From Ceratopteris richardii (lineage: Eukaryota; Streptophyta; Polypodiopsida; Polypodiales; Pteridaceae), in assembly GCA_020310875.1 (NCBI GenBank), contig CM035415.1:198633432-198697431 (forward strand): 64,000 nt of DNA. Reading direction: 5' to 3'. A program made the translations under genes and the position numbers. Position 1 is the first letter of the stretch, and each line of letters opens with the position of its first letter. Positions 23,299 to 33,250 of this stretch are shown here, piece after piece. Under the pieces are notes generated by a model. The model made no database searches and was not told the origin of the DNA. It saw only the letters and a program-made list of their open reading frames with translations.

Positions 23299-23303
23299 GG
23301 AAA
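23299..23303. repeat. Cop-D target site duplication, left (GGAAA)
   Basis: GGAAA before the LTR at 23304 and again at 29795-29799. Confidence 0.93.
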
Positions 23304-24347
23304 TGTTGGAGCAAACCAATCACAAATTGGTGATTATACAGATCTTGGAGAATGCTTATGGTCAGAATGAAGCAAAGGAAGACATTTGCAAAATTAAGAA
23401 GAAGTCAGAGTGTTGTCTTGTACACATATGTACATTAGCATAGTCATAGATGACTTAGATCTTTTGTTCAGTAAGAATTATGTACAAATTATCTATAAAT
23501 ACCTTGAGAAAAGTCGGGGCATGTATGAGAGCATTTGTGACAATAGTTACAAGTCAAGAATTAGGGAGATAGAAGTTATGAGATAGTGGAAAGTGAGTTT
23601 GTGTTTGCTCTCATCACTCAGTTGTAATTTTCTGAGTTAATGAAGAAATATTGCGCCCGATCTTTTCGTGTCTGCTCCTTCTGTGTTTGATCATTAGAGA
23701 AATCCTTTTGAGGATATCTAAGTTGTTAGTTAATGAGCCTGTGACCTGAATTTCAGAGTCCAATTGTAAACAGGCTAGGAGAATTGTAAATAGGAACATT
23801 CATATGTGTTGAATGTCTACAGTTCTCTGAAACAGGCGCAAATTTTGTGTTTAATCTTTTGGTCAGTGCTCACTCCATAGTTTAAAGTTTTGTGCAAGCA
23901 AGCACTTAATCTTTAAGTTGGAAGGTGATCTACTCATGGCTAAAAGCATTTGGCAAAACGGGTTAGATATTGTGAGAATCAAAGTTAAGAAGTTAGGGGT
24001 GTCTGAATCGACTTCTCAGAAGTACAGTTTCTGACATAGGTAACTTGAGAAGTTGATTTCTCAAGCTATACTTAATCTTTTGGAGTAATTCAACTTGGAA
24101 TAGTTGCGCAATCTCTAGGAGATGATTCGTACAAAGTTTTATCAAAAACTTTACACGTTTGATAAGTCAATATAAGGAAATAGTGCAGCAGACTTTTCTG
24201 TGTATCACCTTCTTCACAGATTTGTTCATCTTTTGATAATTAGAAGTTGATCCTCTAAATGTGTGAAAGGTTTTGACTTATTCTTGGTATAGAGGTGCTC
24301 TAATCACAAGAATAAGTTGTTCTTTTGGAGATTAACATTCTCCATCA
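23304..24347 (+). repeat. Cop-D 5' LTR
   Basis: 1044 bp, TGTTGGAGCA...CTCCATCA, with a TATA box at 23494; followed by G and the primer site. Confidence 0.96.
23494..23500 (+). promoter_or_regulatory. Cop-D LTR TATA box
   Basis: CTATAAATACC context in the 5' LTR, repeated in the 3' LTR. The only clear TATA element in this LTR. Confidence 0.6.
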
Positions 24348-24348
24348 G

Positions 24349-24360
24349 TGGTATCAGAGC
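24349..24360 (+). other. Cop-D primer binding site (tRNA-iMet)
   Basis: TGGTATCAGAGC one base after the LTR; then a 209-bp leader before the ATG. Confidence 0.95.
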
Positions 24361-24569
24361 AGGAGACATCAATTTGAAGAAAAGGAGGATCTCGACTGCT
24401 GCAGATTCAAGAGATTCAACATTTGAAGGATCAAGAAGTGAAAGCTTGGAGTCAAAGCTCGAGGAGAAGACAAATTGACATCAAGAAAGGCAAAAGGAGT
24501 TCAATTCGAAGTAAAGGTACATACATTGTTTGTAAAGCTTGAAGATTTCAATACACAGGTGGATACAAG

Positions 24570-27500
24570 ATGGGAGAAAGCTTGCAGATTGATAAGCTAG
24601 ATAGGGAGAACTATCCAGCATGGTCCATGAGGATGGAAGCACACCTCATGAGCAAAGATCTTATATCATTTATTACAGGAGATGAAGAAAAACCAGAATT
24701 TGCAGATCCAAGTATTCCTACTAGGGAAGAACTTGCAATGTTGAAGACTTGGATGAGAAAGGATGCTCAAGCAAGGAGTATCATCTACATGGCTGTAAAT
24801 GATTACCTTCTACCTCACATCAGAGGTTTAGAAAGTGCCACAGATGTTTGGAATGCCTTGGAAGAGCATTTCCAAAATACAACTAAGTCAAGGAAGTCCT
24901 CACTATGGGCTGAGTTCACAACTTTCAAGAAGAAGAGCTCACAATCAATTTCAGATTATGTGGCAAGGATGAAAGATATTGCAGATAGCTTGGGAGCAGT
25001 GGATGAAGACATTGAAGAAGAAAAGTTGGTAAGACAAATACTTACAGGTCTAAGAGGTGATGAGAAGTGGAAACCTTTTATATTGTCCATAGAATTGTCA
25101 CTTGATCACTTTACTCCTGACCTTAATCAATTGCTAGGACACATGCTAACCTTTGAGCAGGATCTTAAAGGAGACAATGATAGAAGTACAAGTCAAGCTA
25201 TGTACTCCAAAGATAAGAAAAAGAATGGCAAGGGAAAGCAATCAAATGAGGATGAAGGGAACTCAAATCAAGCCAACTTCACAAAAGGGAAGACAAATTT
25301 CAGAGGTAAAGGAAGAGGAGGTAAGAACAAAGATAATGCTAAAGCTTGTTGGATTTGTGGCAGAACAAATCATTTGGCAAATGATTGTTGGTATAACAAT
25401 CAAAGTGGAGGATACAACAATCAGAATTATAGTCAAAGAGGTAGAGGAGGCAGAAACCAAAGAGGCAATTTCAGAGGAAGAGGTGGTAGGACATCATATG
25501 GTAGAGGAGGTGGAAGAAATTTCCAATCTCAGTCCTACAACAATAATTATTACAATTATGCATCAGATCAGAAGGATGATATGACTCTTATCTTGAATGC
25601 AACTCATGAATCAATGGGAGAAGATCAAAGAGTGTTTTATATTGACTCAGGGTGCAGTAATCATCTGAGTGGGAACCTATCCTTGATGACTGATATGGAA
25701 GCAAGGGTGAATGGACATACAGTTCAAACAGGTGACAATACTAAACATAAAGTGGAGAGCATTGGATCAGTGAAGACAAAGAGTGGAAGTACACTTCTGA
25801 GCAAGGTACTTTATGTCCCTACTATTCCTAAAAATTTGATAAGTGTAGGGCAAATTGTGGAGAAAGGATATGAGGTAAGATTTACAAATGATGGTGTATA
25901 TGTACAAGATCCAAATCAGGGATATAGAACCATAATTGCAGGTAAAAAGGAGGGAAGATTGTTCACTCTCAAAGTCCAAGGTAATGTAGGACATGCATTG
26001 TTTACCTATGGAGGTCAAAAGGTATCTGAATTAGACCTATGGCATAAGAGGCTAGGTCATTTCAATGAGAGAGCTATAAAGGAGATGTCAAAGAATCAGG
26101 TGGTGCTTGGATTGCCAAATATTGAAGGGCAACATATGGTGTACAAGTGTGAAGCTTGTCAATTAGGTAAAGCACATAAAAGTTCTTATAACAAATCAGG
26201 GTACAAGTATTCAAATATGCTTGAATTGGTTCATACAGATGTATGGGGTCCCTCAAGGGACTATAGCATAAATGGATCCAGATATTATGTGTTGTTTGTT
26301 GATGATGCAACCAGGTGGATTACTTTGTATGTAATCAAGGACAAATCAGAAGTCTTCAAGACATTTAAACATTTCCATGCTTATGCAGAAAGGATCACAG
26401 GACAAAAGCTAAAGAGGTTAAGATCAGATGGAGGGGGAGAGTATTTCTCAAAAGAGTTTGATGATTATTTGTGGAATGCAGGTATCAAAAGAGAAGTGAC
26501 TTGCAGGTACTCCCCTCAACAGAATGGAGTAGCAGAAAGGAGGAACAGGACTCTTGTAGAGTTTGCAAGAGCCATGATGAAGGAAAAGAATTGTCCAAAT
26601 TACTTATGGGCAGAAGCTATTAACACTGCAACATATCTTGTGAATAGGTTGCCTTGTAAAGCCTTGAATGGAGGAACCCCTTATGAAGCATGGTGGGGTA
26701 AGAAACCTAGTCTTGATCATTGTAAAGTATTTGGATGTATTGCATATGCTTATGTTCCTTCACAATTAAGACATAAGCTAGAACCAAAAGCAGAGAAGTA
26801 TGTGTTTATTGGATATGATGATAGACAGATGGGTTACAGGTTGTGGAGTCCATCCACAAAGCAATTTCTTGTTACTAAAGATGTAACATTTGATGAGCAA
26901 AACATGTGGTATACAGGATCACCAAATGAGTATGCAGGTGTTGAAGAAATTCAAAGGAAAGGAAAGGCAAAGGTAAAGGTATGTGAAGAAATTGTTGATG
27001 AAGTTGACTCTAGATGTAGAGTGCAGGATCATGTAGAAGAAGGGCCTAGATTTGATCCAGAATCAAATGAGGCTGAAACATCAAGAAGTGCAGAAATCAG
27101 AAGATCTACAAGGGAAAGGAAAGAGCCTATAAGGTATAGCTATGATACATCTTTCCTAACAACAAGAGATTATGCTTACATTGTGAAAACAGAAGAAGAT
27201 CCAACCACTTATGAAGAAGCCAAAGGTAAACAGAATTGGGAGAAGGCAATGCAAGAAGAGTATGATGCTCTACTTGAAAATGAAACTTGGGAATTAGTAC
27301 CAAGACCAAAGAATCAGAAAGTCATTGGATGCAAGTGGGTATACAAAACAAAGAGGTTTGCAGATGGTAAGGTGTCTAGATATAAGGCTAGACTTGTGGT
27401 TAAAGGTTATGCCCAAACTTATGGGGTAGATTATGATGAAACCTTTAGTCCTGTTGCTAAGATGTCTACAATTAGGACATTGATTGCTATTGCTGCTTGC

Positions 27501-28742
27501 AAAGGATGGAAATTATCACAATTGGATGTGAAGAATGCATTTCTTAATGGTTACATTGCAGATGAAGTATATATGGAGCAACCAGAAGGCTTCATGGAGT
27601 CAATTGGATCAGATTATGTGTGTAAGCTCAAGAGAGCTTTATATGGGTTGAAGCAAGCCCCAAGAGCTTGGAATTACAGATTGGTCAAGTTCTTGAATGA
27701 ATGTGGATTTCAAGCATCAAAGGCAGATAGTAGCTTGCTAGTGAAGGCAAGTGAAAATGGATATATTTACATGTGCATTTATGTTGATGATATTATTGTT
27801 ACAGGAACAGATGCTCAAGGAATCAATGAACTCAAGAAGCAAATAGAGAAGGAGTTTAAGATAAGTGACTTGGGAAACTTATCTTATTTTCTAGGAATGC
27901 AGATTGTGTATACTCAACATGGAGTATATGTTTCACAAGAGAGATACTTGAAGAATCTTTTGATCAAGTTTAACATGGAAGATTGCAAGACCTCAACCAC
28001 TCCATTGGAGGTAAATCATAAATTAAGCAGGTATGGAGGTGAAGAGTTCAATGACATGAAGAAATATCAGAGTTTGGTAGGTAGTCTAATCTATGCTACC
28101 TTGACAAGGCCAGACCTATCATATGCAGTAGGTGTGTTGTCACAATTTATGCATTGTCCAAAGAAGACTCATTGGATTGCAGCCCAAAGGGTACTTAGAT
28201 ATATCAAAGGAACCCTAAGTGAAGGTTTGTACTATGGTTTCACTTCTGACACAAGAATCAAAGTGTTTAGTGATGCAGATTGGGCAGGTGATTCAGATGA
28301 TAGAAGGTCTACTCATGGATATCTATGTTATGTTGGAGACAAGTTAGTGTCTTGGTGTTCAAAGAAGCAACACACAGTTGCTTTATCATCCACAGAAGCT
28401 GAGTATAAGGGAATGGTAGAAGCTGCAAAAGAAGTCATATGGTTGAAGACCTTGATGAAAAGTTTTGAGATTGATCATAGTACTCCAATAATTTTTGGAG
28501 ACAATATGAGTTCTTTGTATTTGGCAGCTAACCCTGTTTTTCATGCCAGGACTAAGCATATAGAGATACAGTATCATTTCTTGAGGGAAAAGGTACTTGA
28601 TAAAGAGATTGAAGTGATGTACACTCCAACAAAAGAACAAGTTGCAGATATGATGACAAAAAGCTTGGATGGACCTAAGCTACAGAGATTCAAGCAGATG
28701 GCAGGAGTGAAGAAGAATGGAATAATCACAATTAGTGATTGA
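24570..28742 (+). CDS. Cop-D gag-pol polyprotein
   Basis: A 1390-residue copia polyprotein with no stop or frameshift. Gag (1-290) has the UBN2-type capsid (LDRENYPAWSMRMEAH) and the knuckle CWICGRTNHLANDC at about 260, followed by an Arg/Gly/Asn-rich tail. Protease: YIDSGCSNHLSG with Asp about 359. Pre-integrase zinc region: LWHKRLGHFNE and CEACQLGKAH. Integrase triad: Asp about 557 (HTDVWGPS), Asp about 620 (RSDGGGEYF), Glu about 656 (NGVAERRNR). RT: DVKNAF Asp about 986 and YVDD at 1071-1074. RNase H: SDADWAGDSDDRRST and SSTEAEYKG. The ATG at 24570 precedes conserved gag and follows a normal leader. Likely expressed from the LTR TATA box. Confidence 0.97.
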   Translation: MGESLQIDKLDRENYPAWSMRMEAHLMSKDLISFITGDEEKPEFADPSIPTREELAMLKTWMRKDAQARSIIYMAVNDYLLPHIRGLESATDVWNALEEHFQNTTKSRKSSLWAEFTTFKKKSSQSISDYVARMKDIADSLGAVDEDIEEEKLVRQILTGLRGDEKWKPFILSIELSLDHFTPDLNQLLGHMLTFEQDLKGDNDRSTSQAMYSKDKKKNGKGKQSNEDEGNSNQANFTKGKTNFRGKGRGGKNKDNAKACWICGRTNHLANDCWYNNQSGGYNNQNYSQRGRGGRNQRGNFRGRGGRTSYGRGGGRNFQSQSYNNNYYNYASDQKDDMTLILNATHESMGEDQRVFYIDSGCSNHLSGNLSLMTDMEARVNGHTVQTGDNTKHKVESIGSVKTKSGSTLLSKVLYVPTIPKNLISVGQIVEKGYEVRFTNDGVYVQDPNQGYRTIIAGKKEGRLFTLKVQGNVGHALFTYGGQKVSELDLWHKRLGHFNERAIKEMSKNQVVLGLPNIEGQHMVYKCEACQLGKAHKSSYNKSGYKYSNMLELVHTDVWGPSRDYSINGSRYYVLFVDDATRWITLYVIKDKSEVFKTFKHFHAYAERITGQKLKRLRSDGGGEYFSKEFDDYLWNAGIKREVTCRYSPQQNGVAERRNRTLVEFARAMMKEKNCPNYLWAEAINTATYLVNRLPCKALNGGTPYEAWWGKKPSLDHCKVFGCIAYAYVPSQLRHKLEPKAEKYVFIGYDDRQMGYRLWSPSTKQFLVTKDVTFDEQNMWYTGSPNEYAGVEEIQRKGKAKVKVCEEIVDEVDSRCRVQDHVEEGPRFDPESNEAETSRSAEIRRSTRERKEPIRYSYDTSFLTTRDYAYIVKTEEDPTTYEEAKGKQNWEKAMQEEYDALLENETWELVPRPKNQKVIGCKWVYKTKRFADGKVSRYKARLVVKGYAQTYGVDYDETFSPVAKMSTIRTLIAIAACKGWKLSQLDVKNAFLNGYIADEVYMEQPEGFMESIGSDYVCKLKRALYGLKQAPRAWNYRLVKFLNECGFQASKADSSLLVKASENGYIYMCIYVDDIIVTGTDAQGINELKKQIEKEFKISDLGNLSYFLGMQIVYTQHGVYVSQERYLKNLLIKFNMEDCKTSTTPLEVNHKLSRYGGEEFNDMKKYQSLVGSLIYATLTRPDLSYAVGVLSQFMHCPKKTHWIAAQRVLRYIKGTLSEGLYYGFTSDTRIKVFSDADWAGDSDDRRSTHGYLCYVGDKLVSWCSKKQHTVALSSTEAEYKGMVEAAKEVIWLKTLMKSFEIDHSTPIIFGDNMSSLYLAANPVFHARTKHIEIQYHFLREKVLDKEIEVMYTPTKEQVADMMTKSLDGPKLQRFKQMAGVKKNGIITISD

Positions 28743-28750
28743 GGGGGAGC
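28741..28750 (+). other. Cop-D polypurine tract
   Basis: GAGGGGGAGC directly before the 3' LTR; its first bases are part of the polyprotein stop TGA. Confidence 0.9.
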
Positions 28751-29794
28751 TGTTGGAGCAAACCAATCACAAATTGGTGATTATACAGATCTTGGAGAAT
28801 GCTTATGGTCAGAATGAAGCAAAGGAAGACATTTGCAAAATTAAGAAGAAGTCAGAGTGTTGTCTTGTACACATATGTACATTAGCATAGTCATAGATGA
28901 CTTAGATCTTTTGTTCAGTAAGAATTATGTACAAATTATCTATAAATACCTTGAGAAAAGTCGGGGCATGTATGAGAGCATTTGTGACAATAGTTACAAG
29001 TCAAGAATTAGGGAGATAGAAGTTATGAGATAGTGGAAAGTGAGTTTGTGTTTGCTCTCATCACTCAGTTGTAATTTTCTGAGTTAATGAAGAAATATTG
29101 CGCCCGATCTTTTCGTGTCTGCTCCTTCTGTGTTTGATCATTAGAGAAATCCTTTTGAGGATATCTAAGTTGTTAGTTAATGAGCCTGTGACCTGAATTT
29201 CAGAGTCCAATTGTAAACAGGCTAGGAGAATTGTAAATAGGAACATTCATATGTGTTGAATGTCTACAGTTCTCTGAAACAGGCGCAAATTTTGTGTTTA
29301 ATCTTTTGGTCAGTGCTCACTCCATAGTTTAAAGTTTTGTGCAAGCAAGCACTTAATCTTTAAGTTGGAAGGTGATCTACTCATGGCTAAAAGCATTTGG
29401 CAAAACGGGTTAGATATTGTGAGAATCAAAGTTAAGAAGTTAGGGGTGTCTGAATCGACTTCTCAGAAGTACAGTTTCTGACATAGGTAACTTGAGAAGT
29501 TGATTTCTCAAGCTATACTTAATCTTTTGGAGTAATTCAACTTGGAATAGTTGCGCAATCTCTAGGAGATGATTCGTACAAAGTTTTATCAAAAACTTTA
29601 CACGTTTGATAAGTCAATATAAGGAAATAGTGCAGCAGACTTTTCTGTGTATCACCTTCTGCACAGATTTGTTCATCTTTTGATAATTAGAAGTTGATCC
29701 TCTAAATGTGTGAAAGGTTTTGACTTATTCTTGGTATAGAGGTGCTCTAATCACAAGAATAAGTTGTTCTTTTGGAGATTAACATTCTCCATCA
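28751..29794 (+). repeat. Cop-D 3' LTR
   Basis: 1044 bp, one difference from 23304-24347; followed by GGAAA. Confidence 0.96.
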
Positions 29795-31009
29795 GGAAAA
29801 ACCCAAAAATTTCAATCCATTGCGATTGACACCCATCAATCGCGACCGACAGCCCAGTCCATCGCGATTGACACCAGTCCATCGCGATTGACACCAGTCC
29901 ATCGCGATTGACACCTGTCCATCGCGATTGACACCTGTCCATCGCGATTGACACCAGTCCATCGCGATTGACAGCCCAGTCGATCGCGATTGACAGCCAA
30001 TTTTGGCCAATTTTTTAGGGTTTTTTTAATTTGAGGATTTTGGCCAATTTTGGGCATAAATATTGGGTTGTAGGTCATATAAGGAGGCTATAAGTAAAAC
30101 ATTAGGGGAAAACCTGTTTGTCTGTTGGCCTGTTTGAACCCTGTTTTAATCCCTAAAGCCTGAACTGACATAACTTCCTCATACGAAATCCGTTTGCTGT
30201 GATTCTTGTTTTGTTGGAAAGCTCGTGAGGAGTACAACAGGGTTTTTTGATAGGGTTTTTTGAAGTTGACCATACCCCGAGGTAGGAAAACTGAGGGATC
30301 CTTGGGATTGTTTTCCATAAAGGCAAAGGATAATTTGGTCTGTGAGTTACATGCATGAAAGTGGTCTATTGTTTCATTTGAATCTAAGTCTTGAGCTAAC
30401 CATGGGACTTTTACAGGTCTAGTAAGAGCACTTGAGGGCATTCAAGCAAGAGTAAGTGCAAGCTTGGGAACACGCATCCTAGGCACACCAGGGCAACAAC
30501 ACAAGGAAAGAAACTCAAGGTTGGAAAATCCTCAACACCCTCTATCAATTCGTAGCTTAGGCTAAGTGCGGGAAGTGCTAGGAGTAAGTCAGGGCAACGA
30601 TAGGCATCAATCAAGTTGAAGACTACCTATGCACTAAAGTTCAAGATTAAACATAATCACTTCGTGATGCGATAACCTCAAAGGAAAGATCTAACGTGGA
30701 ACGATCAACTTACAGTGCGAAAATATACTCAAATATTCCTGACGATGTGATTTCTGACAAGAGCATAAACACGGTAACCACTAAAAAGAATCAAGTAACT
30801 GATACAAAAGGACTCAACAACGAGGTTGTACTTGGGCAAATTTGGGCTATTCAATTAGGCTTATGAACCTTAGATCAGGGTGACATCTAGGGAGAGATAG
30901 ACAAAGCCTTAGGTCTTCAGAGGCTAGTGTCAACCACACTGCTAGGTCTTGGGCCCAGCAGTTGAGACACCACTCATACTACCCTAGCTCTGAGACTAGT
31001 GAATCAGAG
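29795..31009 (+). other. Gyp-C leader, second part
   Basis: Leader resumed after Cop-D: minisatellite block 2, then about 1 kb of unremarkable sequence to gag. The frame of gag is open from about 30884 but its first ATG is at 31010. Confidence 0.65.
29812..29998 (+). repeat. Near-palindromic minisatellite, block 2
   Basis: Nine units. Six consecutive units contain CCATCGCGATTGAC at a 20-bp period, flanked by variants (CCATTGCGATTG, CAATCGCGACCG, CGATCGCGATTG). More regular than block 1, so probably more recently homogenised. Confidence 0.92.
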
Positions 31010-33250
31010 ATGTCTCAAGGCATGGACAGACCTACGGGAAGTTCAGGAGTGCCATACTTGCACAGGGTAGAAGGCCCTTACAAAACACAGTTGGAATTCC
31101 TTAGGACCAACCGATTAGGTGCTAGAATCTATGAGGATGGCCTAGGAAGATTTGTAGTACAGATTAAGAATCCTGACCAATCTATTGGACTAGAGCGCCC
31201 AGCTGTCAAGTTTGAAAACGGAGCATACTTAGACAAGGAAGGGACAATATATGTAGTCACCAGTCATCCAGATAGGACTGATGAATTTGGGAATGTGGTC
31301 CCAGAAACGGACTTAGGTGACCTAGAGCAAGGAAACATGGGCGAAGAATCGAGGACCCCCCGAGGCAAATCTGTTCTCACTAGGATTATCACACGAGAGT
31401 GGATCCCCCAAGATAATAAGAGCATAGATCTGCTTCTGAACTGAGAGACTGACGAAGCCTTTTGGAGGTATAAATCTGATCGGCCAATTGATATAGGAAC
31501 AATCATGATCTATGAGTTTAAGGATCCTGATAGCCCAGGCAGAGTGACCTACTTGGATCATGCTTCAGAGAGGATCTTTGTGGTTAGAGAAAATGATATA
31601 CATGTTGACACTTGGAAGGGTGAATTCGTTTTCCCCCAACCAAGATCGAACATGTCCTATGGTCACCCTGGAGCTGGAACATTCCAAGCTCATGGAACTC
31701 AAAGAGACCGAAGTAGAGATAGGCCAGAAGTGAGCTTTGCCAACCCAGGGGGCAGAGAAAGAACGAGGACGGAAACAAATAGAGTAGAACCTGAGGTACT
31801 TAGAGCTCACAGGAATCAAAGACATGCGGATGAGTTCCCTCTACCACGACCTAGAGAGCACACAAGGACTTTGAGACCGACTTAGCTAGTTAAGTCCATG
31901 AAGAATTACTTCGATGGCACAAGAGACCCATACGATCATGTGGCCGAGTTTAGGCAAGCCTTGAGGGCTGAACAAGTTGAAGATCTATTCACGCAGTACA
32001 ATGCCTTTGGTCTAACCCTTAGGAACACAACCCTTACGTGGTTCCAACCATTGAATGAGAGACAGTTCAGGAGCATAGACCAACTCCTAGAGGCTTTCAT
32101 TATTGAATTCTCTAAGAGTGGCATAAGACATAATACCTCCTCATTGATTCACAGCTTCAAGCAAACCCCTCAAGAGACCGTGAGACTTGCAGGAAGAAGA
32201 TTTAGGCAATATCTTGAAAGATGCCCTGTTTCGGAGCTCCCCACACCAGCTAAGCAAGTGGCTTTATTCTTGGATGGATTGCTAAGTACAAAGTTGAGAT
32301 CCTATGTGTACTTGAAGGACCCTAGAACCATAGAAGAGTGTGTACGCATGTGCATTGACATCGAGGATAACCTAGGGGAGGAGTTAGAGCTTTCCAAGAT
32401 ATACAAAGATTCAGATAGTGCCTCTAGCCTCTCTTCCACGCAATCCACATCAATTGAGGAACTTGCAGAGAAAGTAGCTCGGAAATTAGGTGTCACTAGC
32501 AAACAGATCCCAAGGTTTGCCCCCGTGAAAAGATGCTATACTTGTGGTGGCGACCACATGGCGATGTATGTCCCATTATGGCTCAACCCCAAGTAAATCC
32601 TAGTAGCCAGTACTGCACCATAGAATGGAGGTACACCAATCACACCGCGCAAGATTGCCCCTACAATAAGCAAACCGTTAGGCAAACGTACCCACAACCA
32701 TACCCTCAACAAGGAAGATACCAGAACCAGTACCCACCTCAGCAGTATGCGAGGCCTCAACAAACCTACCAACCCTACCAAAACCAACAAAGGCCTCAGC
32801 CTGTGCTAGCACAACAACCCCCTGCTCTAGCTAATGTGATTCCGGTAAAGTATGCTGCTGCAGAAGAAAACCTGAATAGAGCTATAGTCCCAGTAACACC
32901 ATTAGTCTCAGAAAGTGATCCCAGTAACCATAGTTTTGATTCTACACATATTGATAGTCCCCAGGCTTACTACATGCAGTCTCCTGAACATGGTGAGTCC
33001 TACTACAGTGAGGAACCAAATGAACCTAGTTGGGAACCAGAGTACACAAATGTAATGTATACAAAACCTAACTCAAGACCCCAACCTAGGTAGGTAAGAC
33101 CTCCATTCCCAAGAGGACCATGCTACAGATGTCAGGGAGATCACCTCATTCGTGATTGCCCCTTACCTCCACCTACACAAAACCAGTCTGTGACAATTCA
33201 AGGCTTTTGCCAAGATTGTGGGAAGGAGCATCTCTTACGAGATTGCCCTA
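31010..33250 (+). pseudogene. Gyp-C gag
   Basis: First ATG of the frame at 31010 (MSQGMDRPTGSS). N-terminal domain, then capsid: AEFRQALRAEQVEDLFTQYN, GLTLRNTTLTWFQPL, SLIHSFKQTPQETVRLAGRR, ALFLDGLLSTKLRSYVYLK and IDIEDNLGEE. Four knuckle-like motifs follow: CYTCGGDHMA (about 32533, broken by a one-base deletion near 32563), CTIEWRYTNHTAQDC (second Cys replaced by Glu), CYRCQGDHLIRDC (33121) and CQDCGKEHLLRDC (33208), with a Gln/Pro/Tyr-rich hinge. Stops: TGA 31442, TAG 31883, TAG 33091. Gyp-2 has CAG at the last site. Packages element RNA in the family. Confidence 0.88.

Larger units (their letters stand above)
22568..23303 (+). other. Gyp-C leader, first part
   Basis: Untranslated leader up to the Cop-D insertion. 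It holds a CAT/CATCAT microsatellite at 22667-22715 and the first block of TCGCGA repeats. No coding region is supported. Confidence 0.7.
23304..29794 (+). mobile_element. Cop-D: intact young copia element
   Basis: 6491 bp with 1044-bp LTRs that differ at one position by my reading (T at about 24207, G at about 29654), initiator-Met primer site, a single unbroken 1390-codon polyprotein, a polypurine tract overlapping the stop codon, and perfect GGAAA duplications. All catalytic residues of protease, integrase, RT and RNase H are visible. It is structurally competent and recently inserted. Its family resembles Cop-H. Confidence 0.97.

Noticed and set aside
29812..29998. CRISPR-like regularly spaced repeats
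   Set aside because: The units are 20-bp tandem repeats with only 4-6 variable bases between conserved cores, no real spacers and no cas genes; it is a minisatellite in a plant retroelement leader.
22954..30078. Minus-strand frames rich in SIAMD, SRWTG and VNRDG repeats
   Set aside because: They are translations of the 20-bp repeat in its different frames, with no start context or homology to element proteins.
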